DNA of 64,000 nucleotides from Eriocheir sinensis (GCF_024679095.1 NC_066516.1:400597-464596), one strand, 5' to 3'; numbered from the stretch's first letter, positions 39,434 through 56,045 are shown. Translations and numbers: made by a program. Notes: a model not told the origin generated them from the sequence alone.

Positions 39434-40535
39434 GTGCAGAGTGAGGAATAAGTTAAGGAGCTCCTTTTGACTTACGAGATGAGAAAAGAAGGAAGGAAGG
39501 ATTGAAGGAAGAGAGGAAGGGATTGGCAGGAGGAAGGAAGCTGTAGGAAGACGCAAAACGAAGATGTAATTGACAGCCGGAGGAAGTGGGAGGAAGAAAA
39601 AAGAACATTTGGTTCTTAGGAGAGAGAGAGAGAGAGAGAGACGTGCCAACGTAAAGGTGACATTTAGGAAGAAGAAATAATGAAACATGGGGCGAAGAGG
39701 AGGAGGAGGAGGAGGAGGAGGAGGAGGAAGCAGGAAGTAGGAAGAGCACATAGATCTGAACAAAAAGAGACAAGAAAGTATCACGTTCCGATAAAAAAAG
39801 ATAAGAAAAGATGAAAGAAACTCTTGTAAGTGAACTGATCAACATTCCTTCCTTGTACGCGTGTGACGGACAGCCCCAGACAAGAACACGACCCTCTTCT
39901 CATTGGCTCTCCACCTCTTTCTCTCCCTCTCTCCCTCCCCCTCTCTGTAAACCCACCCACCCCCCGCTCTCTTACATTCTTATCCTCCTCCGTCCTCCCC
40001 TTGCGCTCCTCCCTTCTTCCCCCACTTCCTTCCCTCCTCTCTTCCTCCTTCCTTATCTTGCCTCCCTTCCTTCCTCTCCCTAAGTCCTTCTCTCCCCCTC
40101 CCTACTTTCCCTCACGCACCTTTCCTACCATGGATCCATGTTTCCTTCTATATTCTCTGCCTTTTTTTTTTCCTTCCCTCCCTTCCTCCTCGCTAATTCC
40201 CCCTCCCTTCCCCCCTCTTTTCTGTCCCTCTGGTGTCTCCCCCCTCTTTCTCTACTTCCTTCCTCCCCCCTCTTTCCCTACTTCCCTCCCTCTTTCCCTC
40301 CTTTCAGTCCCTATCTTCTTCTTTTATCCATTATCCCCCTCACTTTAATGTTTCGTCTGGCTCTCCATCCTATCTTTCTTCCTTCCGCCTCCTCATTCTC
40401 TCTCCCTCCCTTTCCTACACTCGTCCTATCCGATGCACTGTCCCTCATCCTCTCTTCTATCCACTGACCCATCATCCCACCTCTTTCGTCCTCTTCCCAC
40501 CCGTCCTTCCTCATATTGACTCTCCTTTTCCTCCC

Positions 40536-40540
<5 letters not shown>
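39431..40540. other. purine-rich then pyrimidine-rich low-complexity DNA
   Basis: G+A rich to about 39840 with a GGA array at 39700-39729, then C+T rich (CCCTCC, TTCCTCC) from 39890. Composition flips strand sharply near 39850. Open frames are compositional. Confidence 0.6.
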
Positions 40541-40608
<68 letters not shown>

Positions 40609-40638
40609 CCACACACACACATTCATTATTATATTTTT

Positions 40639-40695
<57 letters not shown>

Positions 40696-40697
40696 CA
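40541..40697. repeat. (CT)n, (CA)n and (CTA)n microsatellites
   Basis: (CT)n at 40541-40601, short (CA)n, then (CTA)n at 40637-40697. Confidence 0.95.
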
Positions 40698-42094
40698 TAA
40701 TAACATCCTCCCCATCTTCCTCCTCCTCACAGCAGCAGGTTGCGGTGGCCATGGTTACAATCAGATTAGCAGCGCTTGTGATGGAATATTCGTTGTGTGC
40801 TAGTGGATCATGAAGGTTCGAGGGCACAAGGTTTCGGTTTTCGGGGACGAGGAAGGAGGGATGGAGCGGGGCAAGCAGAGGCGAGAGGGGGAGAACAAGG
40901 GGTTGGCCTGAGGGCGGTGCGGGGCGGGGTTGGTTAGGGCAGTTTGGGTGTGTTCCAGAAGGACCTCGCACCAATCTGGAATGTATTGGCCTGGAACTCT
41001 GTGATTCATGTGAAGAAAGGAGAGGAAGGAAGGAGAAAGGGAGAGGAGAAGAAGAAGTGGGAGGTGAGTGGAGAGGAGTGAACTGACTGGAGGATAAGTA
41101 GCCAACAAAAATTAAGTGGAGAAAAGCAGCAATGAAGGAGAAGGAAGAGAAGAGAGAAGAGGATGATGATGATGATGATTATGATAATGATGATGATGGA
41201 GGAGGAGAAAAAAGAAATTGAAGGCGGAGGAAGAGCAGAAGGATAAGAAGAAGAAGTAGAAAGAGGAGAGAAGCTTAATGAGTAGGAGGAAAGAAGGAAA
41301 AGAGAAAGGTGGAAAAGAAGGAAAGAAAACACGGAGCTGGTAAAGGAAAAACAAAAAGATTAAGGAGTGAACATAAAGGATACAGTACAGAAAAAGCACA
41401 AAAAAACTCTGTCAAGGAAGATTTTTTTAAGCTGGGTGAAAGAGAGATAAAACTCCCGAGTGTGTTTTACAAAGAATACAGTAGAGACGAGGAACGTAAA
41501 AGAGAAGGACGGGATGGAGTAACAGAGGCAGTATGAGGAAGTGGGGAATGAAGCGGAAGAAAAGAGAAAAAAACTAAAGTGGTGGTGTGGGAAGACTGAG
41601 GAGGAGGAGGAGGAAACACAAAGAAGAACAGGAGGAGGAGGGTGAGGGTGAGGGCGAGGGCGAGATGAAGGAAGAGGAGGAGAAGAGGAAAAAGACAAAA
41701 AGAAAATTGAATGAAGAGGAGAAATAAAGGAAAACAAGAGGAGAAAGAGGAGACGGGATGTAGGAGGAACCCTCCTCCTGGTGAAAGAAAGGAAGGAGAA
41801 GGAGATGAAGGAGGAAAAGAAGTTGTTACAGGAAGGAGGGAAGATGGCGATGAATGAAAAGAAGGAGGAAGAGGAGGTTGGGTGTATTCCAGAACTTCCA
41901 GAGATGAAATGGTCTGTCCTGCTGGAATTTTACCATCCACGATGTTTTCCCGGAATGTTTTTAAAAGCCTAGGAAAGCGTCTAACCTGGAGTCTCTTGAG
42001 CTAAAAGGAGTCATCGATCTGGAAAACCCGCGAGACAGGCTGAGGGGGCAAGGGTAGTGTTCCGCGGCAGCTGCTATGGCTTGCTTGCATGTGT

Positions 42095-42095
<1 letters not shown>
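40698..42095. other. purine-rich low-complexity DNA
   Basis: GGAGGAAGAGG-type sequence with a GAT array near 41160-41200 and GAGGGC repeats near 41640-41665. A phrase GTGTTCCAGAAGGACC (40950) resembles GTATTCCAGAACTTCC (41885). No gene recognised. Confidence 0.5.

Positions 42096-42164
<69 letters not shown>
42096..42164. repeat. (CT)n microsatellite
   Basis: About 34 CT units. Confidence 0.95.
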
Positions 42165-42167
<3 letters not shown>

Positions 42168-42726
42168 AAGTTAAGGAAAGGAAGGAAAGGAAGGAAACCA
42201 AGTGTAGGTAACTTATGAGTGTATTTTTCGGGAAGTCTTGCCATCATCATCTTAAGTGCTAGTAAATAAGTTGGGTCTTGAGTGGTACTCGTAAAAATAG
42301 CAGTGATGGGGGTAGTAGTATATATAGTATGGGAGACAGTTGTGGTTGTGCATGGCGGTGATGATCGTCGCGGTGAGGCTGCCAGAATCCTTTCCAAATC
42401 AGCAGAATAAAAAGAAACCCAAGAACTAGTTAATCCCTGGATGTCAAAACTTTTTACTCGCAATCCCATCAGCTTAATCACCCCGGAACGTTATCACGCC
42501 TTGGGAATCCTCCTTAAGAATAGTAAATTGGGCACAGCTTTTCATTCCCAGTGCTTGAAGAGAAAGACATGGCAGAGGGGAGTGGGGAGATGAGAGATCG
42601 TATATCCCCTTTCTCCTCTTCCTCCTTTTACTGCTGATTCTTTTCTCCTCCTCCTCTATATCATCTCTTCCCCTTCCTTGTAATCTTATTTTTTCTTCTT
42701 ATTTTCTTCTTTTTCCTCTTCTTTCT

Positions 42727-42752
42727 TTTTCTTCTTCTTCTTCTTCTTCTTC

Positions 42753-42799
<47 letters not shown>

Positions 42800-42802
42800 G
42801 TT
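42727..42802. repeat. (CTT)n-(ATT)n microsatellite
   Basis: CTT units to about 42755, then (ATT)n to 42802. Confidence 0.93.
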
Positions 42803-44029
42803 AGTGGTAGCAGTAGTATAATTCCTATAATGATTATTGTCCTCGTCGTCGTCACCGTCTTGGTCATTGCCTCCTCCTCCTCCCCCTGTCTTGTGTTTTC
42901 CTTTCTTCTCCGCTCTATTTTTATACATGGTTGGAGTCAGACCAAAGGCTAAAAAGATAAAGAGAAAAAGCGCAACATTCTACTCCTTAAAAGATGACGG
43001 ATAGAAGATTTTCCAAAAAACCTTCCCCTTTTTTTCTCATTTTCTCCTTTACGTATTCTGAATTTTCCATCTCCGTTTCGTCTTTCTCCTCCTCTTACGA
43101 TCTCTCTTCTCCTCTTTTCCTTCTCTTGCCCCTTCTCCTGCTTCTGCTTCATGCTTCTTCCAGTTACTGCCATGGAATGTATTAACCCTGGAAGGGGGGA
43201 GATTACAGGTTACTACATGGAAGGGAAGTAAAGGGATCGGGAAACCGAGTTTGGAAAGAGAGGTCGTGGAGATGAGGGAAGCTGGGAGGTTAGGAGAGAG
43301 GGAGAGCTAGATTAAGTTCCTTCTATGTGAAGGTAACAGCTTTTAAAGGCGACGTGAGCGGGCGAAAGAGGAAGAGGAAGATGAGATTATAACGTTAACT
43401 CCTCCCTACCAGATTCTGGCGGAGAAGAATGGAGAGGGTGAAGAAGATCAAACATGTAGTGAATGGAGTGGAAGGGTTGTGGGAAAGAGAAGAGCAGGAG
43501 AATGGCATGTTCATGTGGGGTGGAAGCAGGTATTAAAACGCAAAGACGATGATCAGGTGATGTTTCGAGGGGAGAGAGCAGCAGCACCAGCAGCAGTCTC
43601 TTTTCCTTGTGAGAGAGAGAGGCAGCACCAGCAGCCCAGGTCTTTCTTTCCTTGTGAGAGAGAGAGAGAGAGAGAGAGTCTTTCTTTCCTTGTGTGTTAA
43701 AGCTACGCTTTGAGGTGAAAAAAGTACACCAGGCACTATAGGCAGCAAGAGGAAAAGAGGCGACCTGCGGACCTGGAGGGACCTGCGGTTGCACAGAGAC
43801 TTCTTCCATGTCCTTCTATTCTATTCGTTTTCTCCTTGTCCAATCTTTGTCATGCCAATTCATCATCGTCCTCCTGTTTTTGCTTTCTTCGTTCTTGTTT
43901 TCGTACTCGTCCTACGGCGTCCTGTCACGTTTTTTCACATACTATTATTGGCCCCACGTCCTATTTGTTTTCTCGTTTCCACTTTCGCGTTTCCTTCCTA
44001 GTCCACGTAATTGTCCTCGTCCTCCTCGT
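42803..44029. other. low-complexity DNA with a local duplication
   Basis: Pyrimidine-rich, then purine-rich. Around 43590-43700 the phrase CTTTCCTTGTGAGAGAGAG with AGCAGCACCAGCAGC is present two to three times in tandem. No gene recognised. Confidence 0.45.
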
Positions 44030-44270
44030 CTCATACGCCGCCACCCACGATCACTGGAGCAACAGCACCACGCCGCCCTGACCTTTACGTGTTGGCGGCG
44101 TGACCGAGGCGTATCCGGCTCACCATTGCTCGACTTTCTTGCCTCAGTATCGCTCTCGACAGACCTGGGTGCCTCAGCCGCCGCCCCGCCGCAGCCCCTC
44201 TGCAGCCTTCAGTTTGTTGCGGCTGAGGGGAGAGTGAGTTTCCTTGCTTTCAGCTTCAGTGGCGCGCGCG

Positions 44271-44314
<44 letters not shown>

Positions 44315-44341
44315 GCCGTCAGCGCCGCCGGGGTGAGTACA
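44030..44341 (+). promoter_or_regulatory. CpG-rich patch with splice-donor consensus, candidate first exon
   Basis: Locally CpG-rich sequence (GCCGCC, GCGGCGTGACCGAGGCG, GCCGCCGCCCCGCCGCAGCC) surrounded by low-GC, low-complexity DNA. It ends after a (TG)n tract (44272-44313) in GCCGCCGGG followed by GTGAGTAC, a strong splice donor at 44333. TCAGT, an arthropod initiator-like string, occurs at 44120-44260 more than once. This could be a promoter plus non-coding first exon. No coding frame is convincing. Confidence 0.3.
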
Positions 44342-44741
44342 GGGCGGGCGGGAGAACGGGCTGATCAATATTTGTCACCAGGTGGAGTCCGCGGCAGGTG
44401 GGGGTCGGAGGGCGTAGGTTGGTTGAGCTACGAGCAACAGGCGCCACTTTATAGCGAGCTGGTGCTTAGGAAATATAGGCAAATCGTAATAACGTTTCCA
44501 ATTACGTGGCCGAATGACTATTTATGACTCACTCCTTTTTTTTCAAATGATGTTAAAAAAGCATGATTGATAATTAATGAACTTATACCCGCCTCGCCAT
44601 ATTTCCGAGTTAATTTGGTTCAATCTCTTATACTCTAAAGCTGCTTTTATTTAGGAGTTGGGAAATTGTGTCTACCCCATTATAGCCCCTCCTTTCCCTC
44701 CAATCTTTTTGTATTTCTCCCTATACCCTCCCTGTATGCCT

Positions 44742-44873
44742 CTCCTCCTCCTCCTCCTCCTCCTCCTCTTCCTCCTCCTCCTCCTCCTCCTCCTCCTCCT
44801 CCTCCTCCTCCTCCTCCTCCTCCTCCTCCTCCTCCTCTTCCTCCTCCTCCTCCTCCTCCTCCTCCTCCTCCTC
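44742..44873. repeat. (TCC)n microsatellite
   Basis: About 43 TCC units with two TTC interruptions, directly adjoining the 5' end of a CR1 copy. Confidence 0.95.
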
Positions 44874-45240
44874 CACGTTGATCACTCCAAACTCTTCACG
44901 CTACAAACTAACCTGAGAACAAGAAACAACGGAAAAACAATTCAAACAAAGCGATGCAATACCGACATAGGCAGGAGTTATTTCTCGAATAGGGTTGTTC
45001 GCCACTGGAACAGCCTCCCTGCAGAAGTGGTTAGCGCAGAGACCATCAACTCATTCAAGAAACGCATTGACTGCCACTTTGCTGCAACTGGAGTGAACTG
45101 AACATATCCAAGAGTAGGTGCACAAGTGCTTTAATCCTTCCCTGCAAGCCACTCCTATGGCAAACGGATTGATTAAATCACTGAAAGCAGGCAGCCTAGT
45201 ATTGAGCCAACAGGCTTTCTGCTGCCTGCTAGTCCATGTT
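44874..45240 (+). pseudogene. CR1-type LINE, 3' end (copy c)
   Basis: The frame after the TCC array reads HVDHSKLFTLQTNLRTRNNG, IGRSYFSNRVVRHWNSLP and TINSFKKRIDCHFAATGVN, stop at 45101, then about 140 bp of 3' tail ending GGCTTTCTGCTGCCTGCTAG TCCATGTT, followed at once by TCCTCCTCC. It is the same family as copy b (33715-34677). TCC repeats lie at both ends in the same phase. Only the last 75 codons remain; the frame itself is unbroken. Confidence 0.88.
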
Positions 45241-45509
45241 TCCTCCTCCTCCATCTCCTCCTTCTCCTCCTGCTCCTCCTCCTCCTCATTCGCCTCTTTT
45301 CCAAACAGAACATCTCGAGAGACGTGTGGAAGCGAGAGTGGGACTGAGTTAATTATTTTCTTTTATTTTGTGACAGTTTTGCTGATTTTTTAGCCATGAA
45401 TATGAGTGATTATTGTCTGCCTCCGTCTGCCAGCCTCCTCGTTTGTTTCTCTGACGGTGTTTCTGCCAAATTTTACAATCTGCGTCTCCTCGTGTGTTTC
45501 AGTCAAAGC

Positions 45510-45712
<203 letters not shown>

Positions 45713-45935
45713 ACTTTAATGCCCGCCTGTTTATTCCTCCCTCCCCGCCCTTTCCTCCATCAACCCTGTTTTCCAGGAACTGCCTATCAATCTACCTCTC
45801 CCCTCTTCCCTCTACTTATCTTCCTTTATCCAACCATTCTTTTCTCCATCCCTTTCGTATTTTCTCCCTCCGCCTCCGTCTCCTCACCGCTCACTTTCCC
45901 TGCAGCACGTCAGCGTCTCAATCAAGATAGAAGAT

Positions 45936-46050
45936 GATACTACTACTACTACTACTGTTACTACTATACTACTACTACTACTACTACTACTTCTACTACT
46001 GATGATGATGATGATAATAATGATGATGTTGCCACCGCAACACTTAATAA

Positions 46051-46086
<36 letters not shown>
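45936..46086. repeat. (CTA)n, (GAT)n and (ATA)n microsatellites
   Basis: CTA units with interruptions (45936-45998), GAT units (46000-46027), then (AAT)n at 46050-46086. Confidence 0.93.
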
Positions 46087-46089
<3 letters not shown>

Positions 46090-46460
46090 CTGATAACAAT
46101 ATGTATCATTAGTATGATGCAAACAATATATTTACAATAAAACCAATAATGAAAATACAGTAACCAACAATCACTACTCCCATGCTGGGTAGGGTGACTT
46201 AACTTATGAAGCAAGAAAAGGTTATTCATAGGAGGAAAAATCCGGCTTGAATAAAAGCACATCCCTTTTAACCGACAGACACACCATTACTTGACGTGCC
46301 GCAATAGCCTGTTTATAGACCCAGAATCTTAAACAACCTGAAAAATTGATATTGAAAAAGTTAATAATCAATACTAGGGTTAGATTCTCGTGCCGAGCAC
46401 ACAACTCCCTGTATTGTAGAATACGAGGTAGCCACCCGATAACAATACTGCCGTTACTTA

Positions 46461-46483
46461 TACTACTACTACTACTTCTACAT

Positions 46484-46564
<81 letters not shown>

Positions 46565-46586
46565 TCCTCCTCCTCCTCCTCCTCCT
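46461..46586. repeat. (CTA)n-(CTC)n microsatellite
   Basis: About 32 CTA units followed by eight CTC units. The 5' end of the longest CR1 copy abuts it. Confidence 0.95.
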
Positions 46587-48430
46587 GTTAAGTGGCGTGC
46601 TCATCGTAGAAAGTGACATTTTACGCACAATTGAAAAGATTAAAGTAAGCAAAGCTCCTGGTCCAGACAAAATTACCCCTAGGGTCTTAAAAGAAATCAA
46701 ACATCAAATTTGTAAACCGCTCTCCATCATATTCAATAAATCTTTAACAGCTGGAAAAGTTCCGTCGGATTGGAAACTTGCAAATGTCACACCAATTTTC
46801 AAAAAGGGGGACAAGTCTCATCCTGGAAACTATCGACCAATTAGCCTGACATCTATTGTTTGTAAGTTAATGGAGACTATCATTCGCGACAATATGGTGA
46901 AATTCTTCGAAGAAAATAATATAATAAATAATTCGCAACATGGCTTCCGTAGTAAACGTTCGTGTTTGACTAACTTACTTGATTTTTTTCACTATATTTT
47001 TGAGGTGTTCGATGAAAGCAGATCAGTAGATATCATATATCTGGATTTTCAAAAGGCATTTGATAAGGTCCCCCACCAACGATTGCTCAGCAAACTACTG
47101 GCGCACGGTATCTCAGGTAACATTCACAATTGGCTTGCGGACTGGCTCTCTGAGCGGAAACAGAGAGTTCTAAAAGTTGTTACATCTAAATGGCTAGATG
47201 TCAAAAGCGGCGTACCTCAAGGATCAGTGCTTGGCCCCATGCTCTTCTTAATTTATGTTAATGATATCGATGATGGGCTCACTTGCAAAGTATCAAAATT
47301 TGCTGATGACACAAAATTGCACGTAAAGTAACTGCGATACTCGACGAAGAAGCTTTACCAGCAGATATAGATCGACTTGCACGGGGGGCCAATCAATGGC
47401 AAAGGAAAGTTCACGTTGAGACATGTAAGTGTTGCACATCGGAAAAAATAACAATCGCGTTCGGTACGTAATGAATGGCCAACAACTTTCTGCAGTAAGT
47501 AAAGAAAAGGATCTTGGAATCACTATATCAAGCGATTTAAAGCCCGGTCAGCATTGTTCAGAGGTAGTTAAAACTGCAAATAAATTGGTTGGCTTCATCG
47601 GACGAGTCTTTAATAATAAATCGGAAAAGTAATATTAAAACTGTATAATTCGTTGGTTCGACCCCGTCTAGAGTACTGTGTACAGTTTGGTCTCCCTACT
47701 ACAGAAAAAGACATAGAAAAGTTGGAACGGGTCCAACGAAGAGTAACAAAGATGATTCCTAGGTTGAGAAATTTGTCATATGAACAAAGGCTTAAAGAAG
47801 TAAATTTATTCAGCCTATCAAAACGAAGAATGCGAGGCGATCTAATAGAAGTGTTTAAAATGTTCAAAGGATTCAGTAATATTAATGCGGAAGATTACTT
47901 TACAATTGATCGATCAAATAGAACAAGAAGAAATCACAATTTGAAGATAAGTGGTAAAAGATTCTCGTCGCACGAAGCTAAACACTTCTTCTTCAATCGA
48001 GTTGTTAATGTTTGGAACTCTCTACCTTGTGATGTCGTTGATAGTACAACAGTTACGGCCTTCAAGAATAGATTAGACAAGTGTTTTGAATCCAACCAGC
48101 AACTAAGATATTACTCATTGTCGTAATAACGTTAAGTTCTTTCGAATACTGGTGTCCTTGTCCGCTTTTATCGCCCGGTTAGTGGTAGCAGTAATGGTAG
48201 TTCTTTCCTCTTTCCTACATAAATTCCATGCAGTTTTTCCATGCTGCATGGTTCGTTTTCCTTTCCTGCCAGCTTTGGCTGGAGGGATGGGGGTGGGCCA
48301 GGAGCCTTCGCCTTTGCTGTCCTTCATCTTCCACCTTTGATTAGATAGTTAGTGTAGCTTGTCACAAACAGCCTCGTAAGGACCAGCAGGTCTGCTGTTG
48401 TTTGTTCTTCCTTTGTGTTCCTTTGTGTTC
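46587..48430 (+). pseudogene. CR1-type LINE reverse transcriptase, longest copy (copy d)
   Basis: The frame 46597-47331 holds the RT in order: KAPGPDKITPRVLKE, DWKLANVTPIFKKGDK, GNYRPISLTSIVCKLME, SQHGFRSKRSCLTNLLDF, YLDFQKAFDKVPHQRLL, SGVPQGSVLGPMLFLIYVND and KFADDTKL, so all polymerase motifs including the catalytic aspartates are present. A frameshift at about 47320 and a one-base loss at about 47428 break the thumb. The frame then runs to 47635 and resumes at 47637-48126 with RPRLEYCVQF, ERVQRRVTKMIPRLR and NRVVNVWNSLP. The 3' tail ends TTCCTTTGTGTTCCTTTGTG TTCC and passes into TCC/CTA repeats. The endonuclease and ORF1 are missing by 5' truncation. (CTA)n/(CTC)n flanks both sides. Confidence 0.92.
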
Positions 48431-48506
48431 CTCCTCCTACTACTACTACTACTACTACTACCGCTACTGCTACTACTTCTACTACAGCTGTTGTTTCTAC
48501 TACTAC
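48431..48506. repeat. (CTC)-(CTA)n imperfect microsatellite shared by two element ends
   Basis: CTCCTCCTACTACTA with some GCTACTG and ACAGCTGTTGTTT interruptions. It is the 3' flank of CR1 copy d from the left and, read on the minus strand as (TAG)n, the 3' flank of endonuclease-protein copy h from the right. Confidence 0.85.
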
Positions 48507-49164
48507 ATAAAAGATACCTCCACCCATGTTTATTTTCCCGACACATAATCATGGAGCTTGGAGGTCATTAGCCCCGACTCTGTTCGGTAATGACTGGCAT
48601 CCAACAATATCACTAATACTAAATCTATACTTACACCTTATCATCTATTGCGTCTAGATTTCCCTTTCCTTCCCTACTCGTATCACTCCCGACCCACCCT
48701 AATATCACTCTCCACCACTGTGGCCTCATAGTCCATATTGGAGATGTTGGTGGCTTTTGGGCCAGAGTGTTTGGTGCCCCTGAGACAAAGGATGGCCGAC
48801 CTGAGCAGGGAGAACGAGGGGCGATACCTCATCCAGGCGACAACGTGGCTCCTTGGCTGATGCTTCTGTTCTGTGTTCAGTTCCGCGAGTCGTGGGTAGA
48901 AGCATCGGGCCCTGGGACCCATCCCGCCGGATGTGGTGAAGACGAGGGGGATAAAGCTGCCCTGATCCACATGTTGGATTCTTTCACCGTATTCCCTTGT
49001 CTTCTCCTGCTCGTTCCTGTGGAAGGCGGCTTCCAGGGGCAGCTCACGGTGAGCTGCCGGGTGAGCTGCCATCGGGTCGAATATGCGCATGTCCATGAAC
49101 GCCCGATGTCCACGCACCCAGAATCCGCGGGCACTTACATCAACCCGTGCTGGGGAAGCAGTGC
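48507..49164 (-). pseudogene. retroelement protein with restriction-endonuclease-like domain (copy h)
   Basis: The minus frame reads PARVDVSARGFWVRGHRAF, MDMRIFDP, HRNEQEKTREYGERIQHVDQ, FIPLVFTTSGGMGPRARCF and SFSLLRSAILCLRG, stop at 48683. It is the same family as copy g (36032-37125) but truncated just before the endonuclease core, so the zinc knuckle is absent. The two 3' untranslated regions share CGGGGCTAATGA. On the sense strand (TAG)n precedes the break (from 49165) and follows the end (48506 and below). Confidence 0.78.
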
Positions 49165-49340
49165 CTACTACTACTACTACTACTACTTCTACCAACGCTG
49201 CAACTACTAGTACTACTACTGCTATCACTACTAGTACTACTACTGATGATGGTATTACTACTACTACTACTACTACTAATGATAGTAGCAGTAGTAGTAC
49301 TACTAGTTGCGGCAGTGATAGAAGTAGTAGTAATAGTTAA
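49165..49340. repeat. imperfect (CTA)n array
   Basis: CTA units with interruptions (TTCTACCAACGCTG, GATGATGG, AGTAGCAG) next to the 5' break of copy h. Confidence 0.9.
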
Positions 49341-49344
49341 TAGT

Positions 49345-50413
<1,069 letters not shown>

Positions 50414-51283
50414 CGGCCGTAGTATTAATCTTCCCCATTCCCTTTCCGTCCCCATCCCCATACGCGGGTCTGGGGTATGTGTAAGCCGCCCCATCCCCTC
50501 CCCGTCCCCGGCGGGCCAGACAAGACCAACCCGCAGGTCATAATAATGTTGGCAGCACTTTCAAACCAATAATTACAGAAAACGAGATAAATAATGCATT
50601 TTTCACACACCATTGTATTCATATACATTATATATCATAAAACAAAACAGCAGCGTTGTTGATCTACATGTAAATAACAGGTAACGCGGGTAAGTGAATT
50701 TATGAGACAGGTTGGTATCCGTGACTGGTCACACACCTGGCCAGCCATGGGGCAGCCACATAGGGGTTGCCAGGTCGTGTCATTGGTGGCATATTTGTCT
50801 TAAATCAAGGTGGTCACCTAGAAGTGCCCTTTTTTATGGTATATGTTGAGTATTACTATAACAATGCCATATTTAGTCATCTATCTGCCGTCTTTTGCCA
50901 TTCTGGGGGCAATTATAAATAAATCTTCAGGAATAACTGTATGTTTACAATCAAATGGAAACACAAGAGTCTTTACAAACTAAAAGAAATATATTAACTT
51001 CAGCAAAGTTTGCGATACAATATCAATCATATAAATATTCTGATACTTTTAAATATATTTTCTTCTATAATAACAAATATAACACTATTTATTCATGAAA
51101 TATACGAAGGGGAACCTAAAGATGTCCTGCCTCACACCCCGCGGAGTCAACACTTTTTCGACCCCATCCGGTCTCTCTCCAAGTAGTGTTAATCAACCCC
51201 AACCCCAGGGACACTTAAAACTGGGTCACAGCCAAGGAAAAGGGATGGGATAGGAACGGGAATGGGGAGATTAATACTGGCCG
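50414..51283. mobile_element. MITE with CGGCCG ends and TAA target duplication, copy 2
   Basis: 870 bp with TTA (TAA on the minus strand) at 50411-50413 and 51284-51286. One end has the full CGGCCGTAGTATTAATCT; the other has lost three bases (TTAATACTGGCCG). The internal sequence matches 25139-26333 without the nested foldback element. It sits at exactly the same position of the LINE as copy 1. Confidence 0.9.
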
Positions 51284-52956
<1,673 letters not shown>

Positions 52957-53086
52957 CATGCTGAGCTCGTTCTGCACACTTTTCACGCCCCAGTCCATCA
53001 TGCTCCTGGCGGTGGTGGAGGGGATATTTTGGTGGTGATGGTGATGCTTGTAGTAATCTTGATCTCTAAGGCAACTTAGTGACCTT

Positions 53087-53094
53087 GTGTGTGT

Positions 53095-53136
<42 letters not shown>
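53087..53136. repeat. (GT)n microsatellite
   Basis: About 24 GT units with one CT interruption. Confidence 0.95.
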
Positions 53137-53139
<3 letters not shown>

Positions 53140-53294
53140 CAGGTGCCTCGTGTGCATCCTGTGTGTCGTGCTGGAGGTATCTGGCGTGTTTCCTCCGTCC
53201 CTTGGTCCCTCCTTTCCTCTCTCCCTCTCTCCTTCCTCTGTCTCATGTGGCTATTGTCGTTGGGTGGAAAATGTAAGGCCTTGAGTAAGAAGAG

Positions 53295-54100
<806 letters not shown>

Positions 54101-54739
54101 TAACTACGATCCATTTTCTCTTATTTTACATACTTCAAAATCTTTGTTCCTTTCTAGACTCCTTCCTTTTATTTTTTTCCTTCTTGTTCTTTATGTTGAC
54201 GGCATAGATGTCTTTGTGAAGAACTTTCTTTCAAACCTGGTCAGGCCATAGCCGTGGGAGAGGGATGTAGGGCGTATGCTAGATGTGGAAGGGAAAGGAA
54301 AGGAGAAGTAGTGACAAGAAGAGAGGAAAGGGTAGGGGGCAGGTTGCTGTGGGGGAAGGGGGGAGAAGGAGTGAAGAATGGGAAGGTAAAGGGTGGTTAT
54401 AGGGGCGTGGGGATGCAGTGTAGGGTGGGAATAAAGAGTAAGGAAGAAAAGAGTGAGTAATGGAAGGGACGGAGCCTGGGAAGGAAGGGACAGAGGTAAA
54501 GAGGAATGAGGGAAGGAGAGAGGGCGAGGAGCTGACGAATGCAGGTCTGGAGACAACCAGTCAAGCAGACAGCCCACCAGTCCTTTTTTCTTTCTTTCTT
54601 TTTCTCTTACTATGCCATGTCAGTTACCAACTTCACCTCAGTTTTTTCCGTGTTGCTTTTATTTTCCTTAATATTCCTCCCGCTTCTTTGTCTCATCTGT
54701 CACCAAGTTATTCCGATTCCTGCTCATTGCCCTTGCTTC

Positions 54740-54828
<89 letters not shown>
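54740..54828. repeat. (CT)n microsatellite
   Basis: About 44 CT units. Confidence 0.95.
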
Positions 54829-54834
<6 letters not shown>

Positions 54835-54957
54835 TCAGAGGCATTATTAACATATATGACCATGAATAATGGAGTCAGAAGTTGGGGGAAGCTGCTTTTG
54901 TTTCTCGAGTCATTGAGGCTGTATGGTTTTGTGTTTTTTTTCTTTTAACTGAGCAGT

Positions 54958-55070
54958 AGCAGCAGCAGAAGCAGTAGGAGAAGCAGCAGCAGTAGTAATA
55001 ACAGTAATAGTAGTATAGTAGTAGTTATTGTAGTTTTTGTTTACAGTACGAGTCATGTTGTGGTAGTGGC

Positions 55071-55117
<47 letters not shown>

Positions 55118-55135
55118 CAACAGTTGTAGTAAGAA
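54958..55135. repeat. imperfect (AGC)n/(AGT)n array
   Basis: AGC and AGT triplets with interruptions, then a pure (AGT)n at 55068-55118. Confidence 0.9.
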
Positions 55136-55202
55136 TAGATAGTTGCGTTTTTTTTTTGTAGTAGTAGTTGTAGTTATCGAAGTACCTCCACGGTCGTATT
55201 AG

Positions 55203-55560
55203 TTTTTTTTTTTTTTTCGTTTTACGTTTGGCGCCATCTTTTAACGTTTAGCCTATAGCGCCGGTCGGCTTTCATGATGGGGCCTGATGGTCGGCATCAG
55301 CTGGTTAGTGGCGCAGGGAAGTATTTTTTATAGTGTCGACATTCTTGCTTGGCTCTTGATGCCACCCAGGAGATCCGCTTTATCCTCTTTAGAGAGTTTC
55401 GCTGGAGTTGATAGGTTGTTATCAGAACAGCATGAGCACGTGAGTAGTGTTAGGTCACTCAGCAATGCCTGAAAATTGTCAGCTTGTATCGGCTGACGGG
55501 ACTTGATCCCCAGTCCACCAGGGCACCGCTCCCGTACGCTGGCCACTCAGCCACCGCCTC
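55203..55560 (-). mobile_element. SINE family S copy C, full length
   Basis: Minus strand: GGCGGTGGCTGAGTGGCCAG (A-box region), GGGGATCAAGTCCCGTC (worn B-box), body with AACCTATCAACTCCAGCG, CAAGAGCCAAGCAAGAATG, CCATCAGGCCCC and CCGGCGCTATAGGC, and a tail of A. It matches copies A and B but is more diverged. Confidence 0.8.
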
Positions 55561-55638
55561 CTTGATAGCAGTAGTAGTTGTTTTTATTGTCTTAGACAGA
55601 GCACATGGTCGTGGAAGCAGCAGTGCAGGATGAAATAG

Positions 55639-56045
<407 letters not shown>

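Noticed and set aside
43808..44527. 239-codon forward frame
   Set aside because: Hydrophobic start comes from T/C-rich DNA and the frame crosses a (TG)n tract; no domain and no consistent codon pattern.
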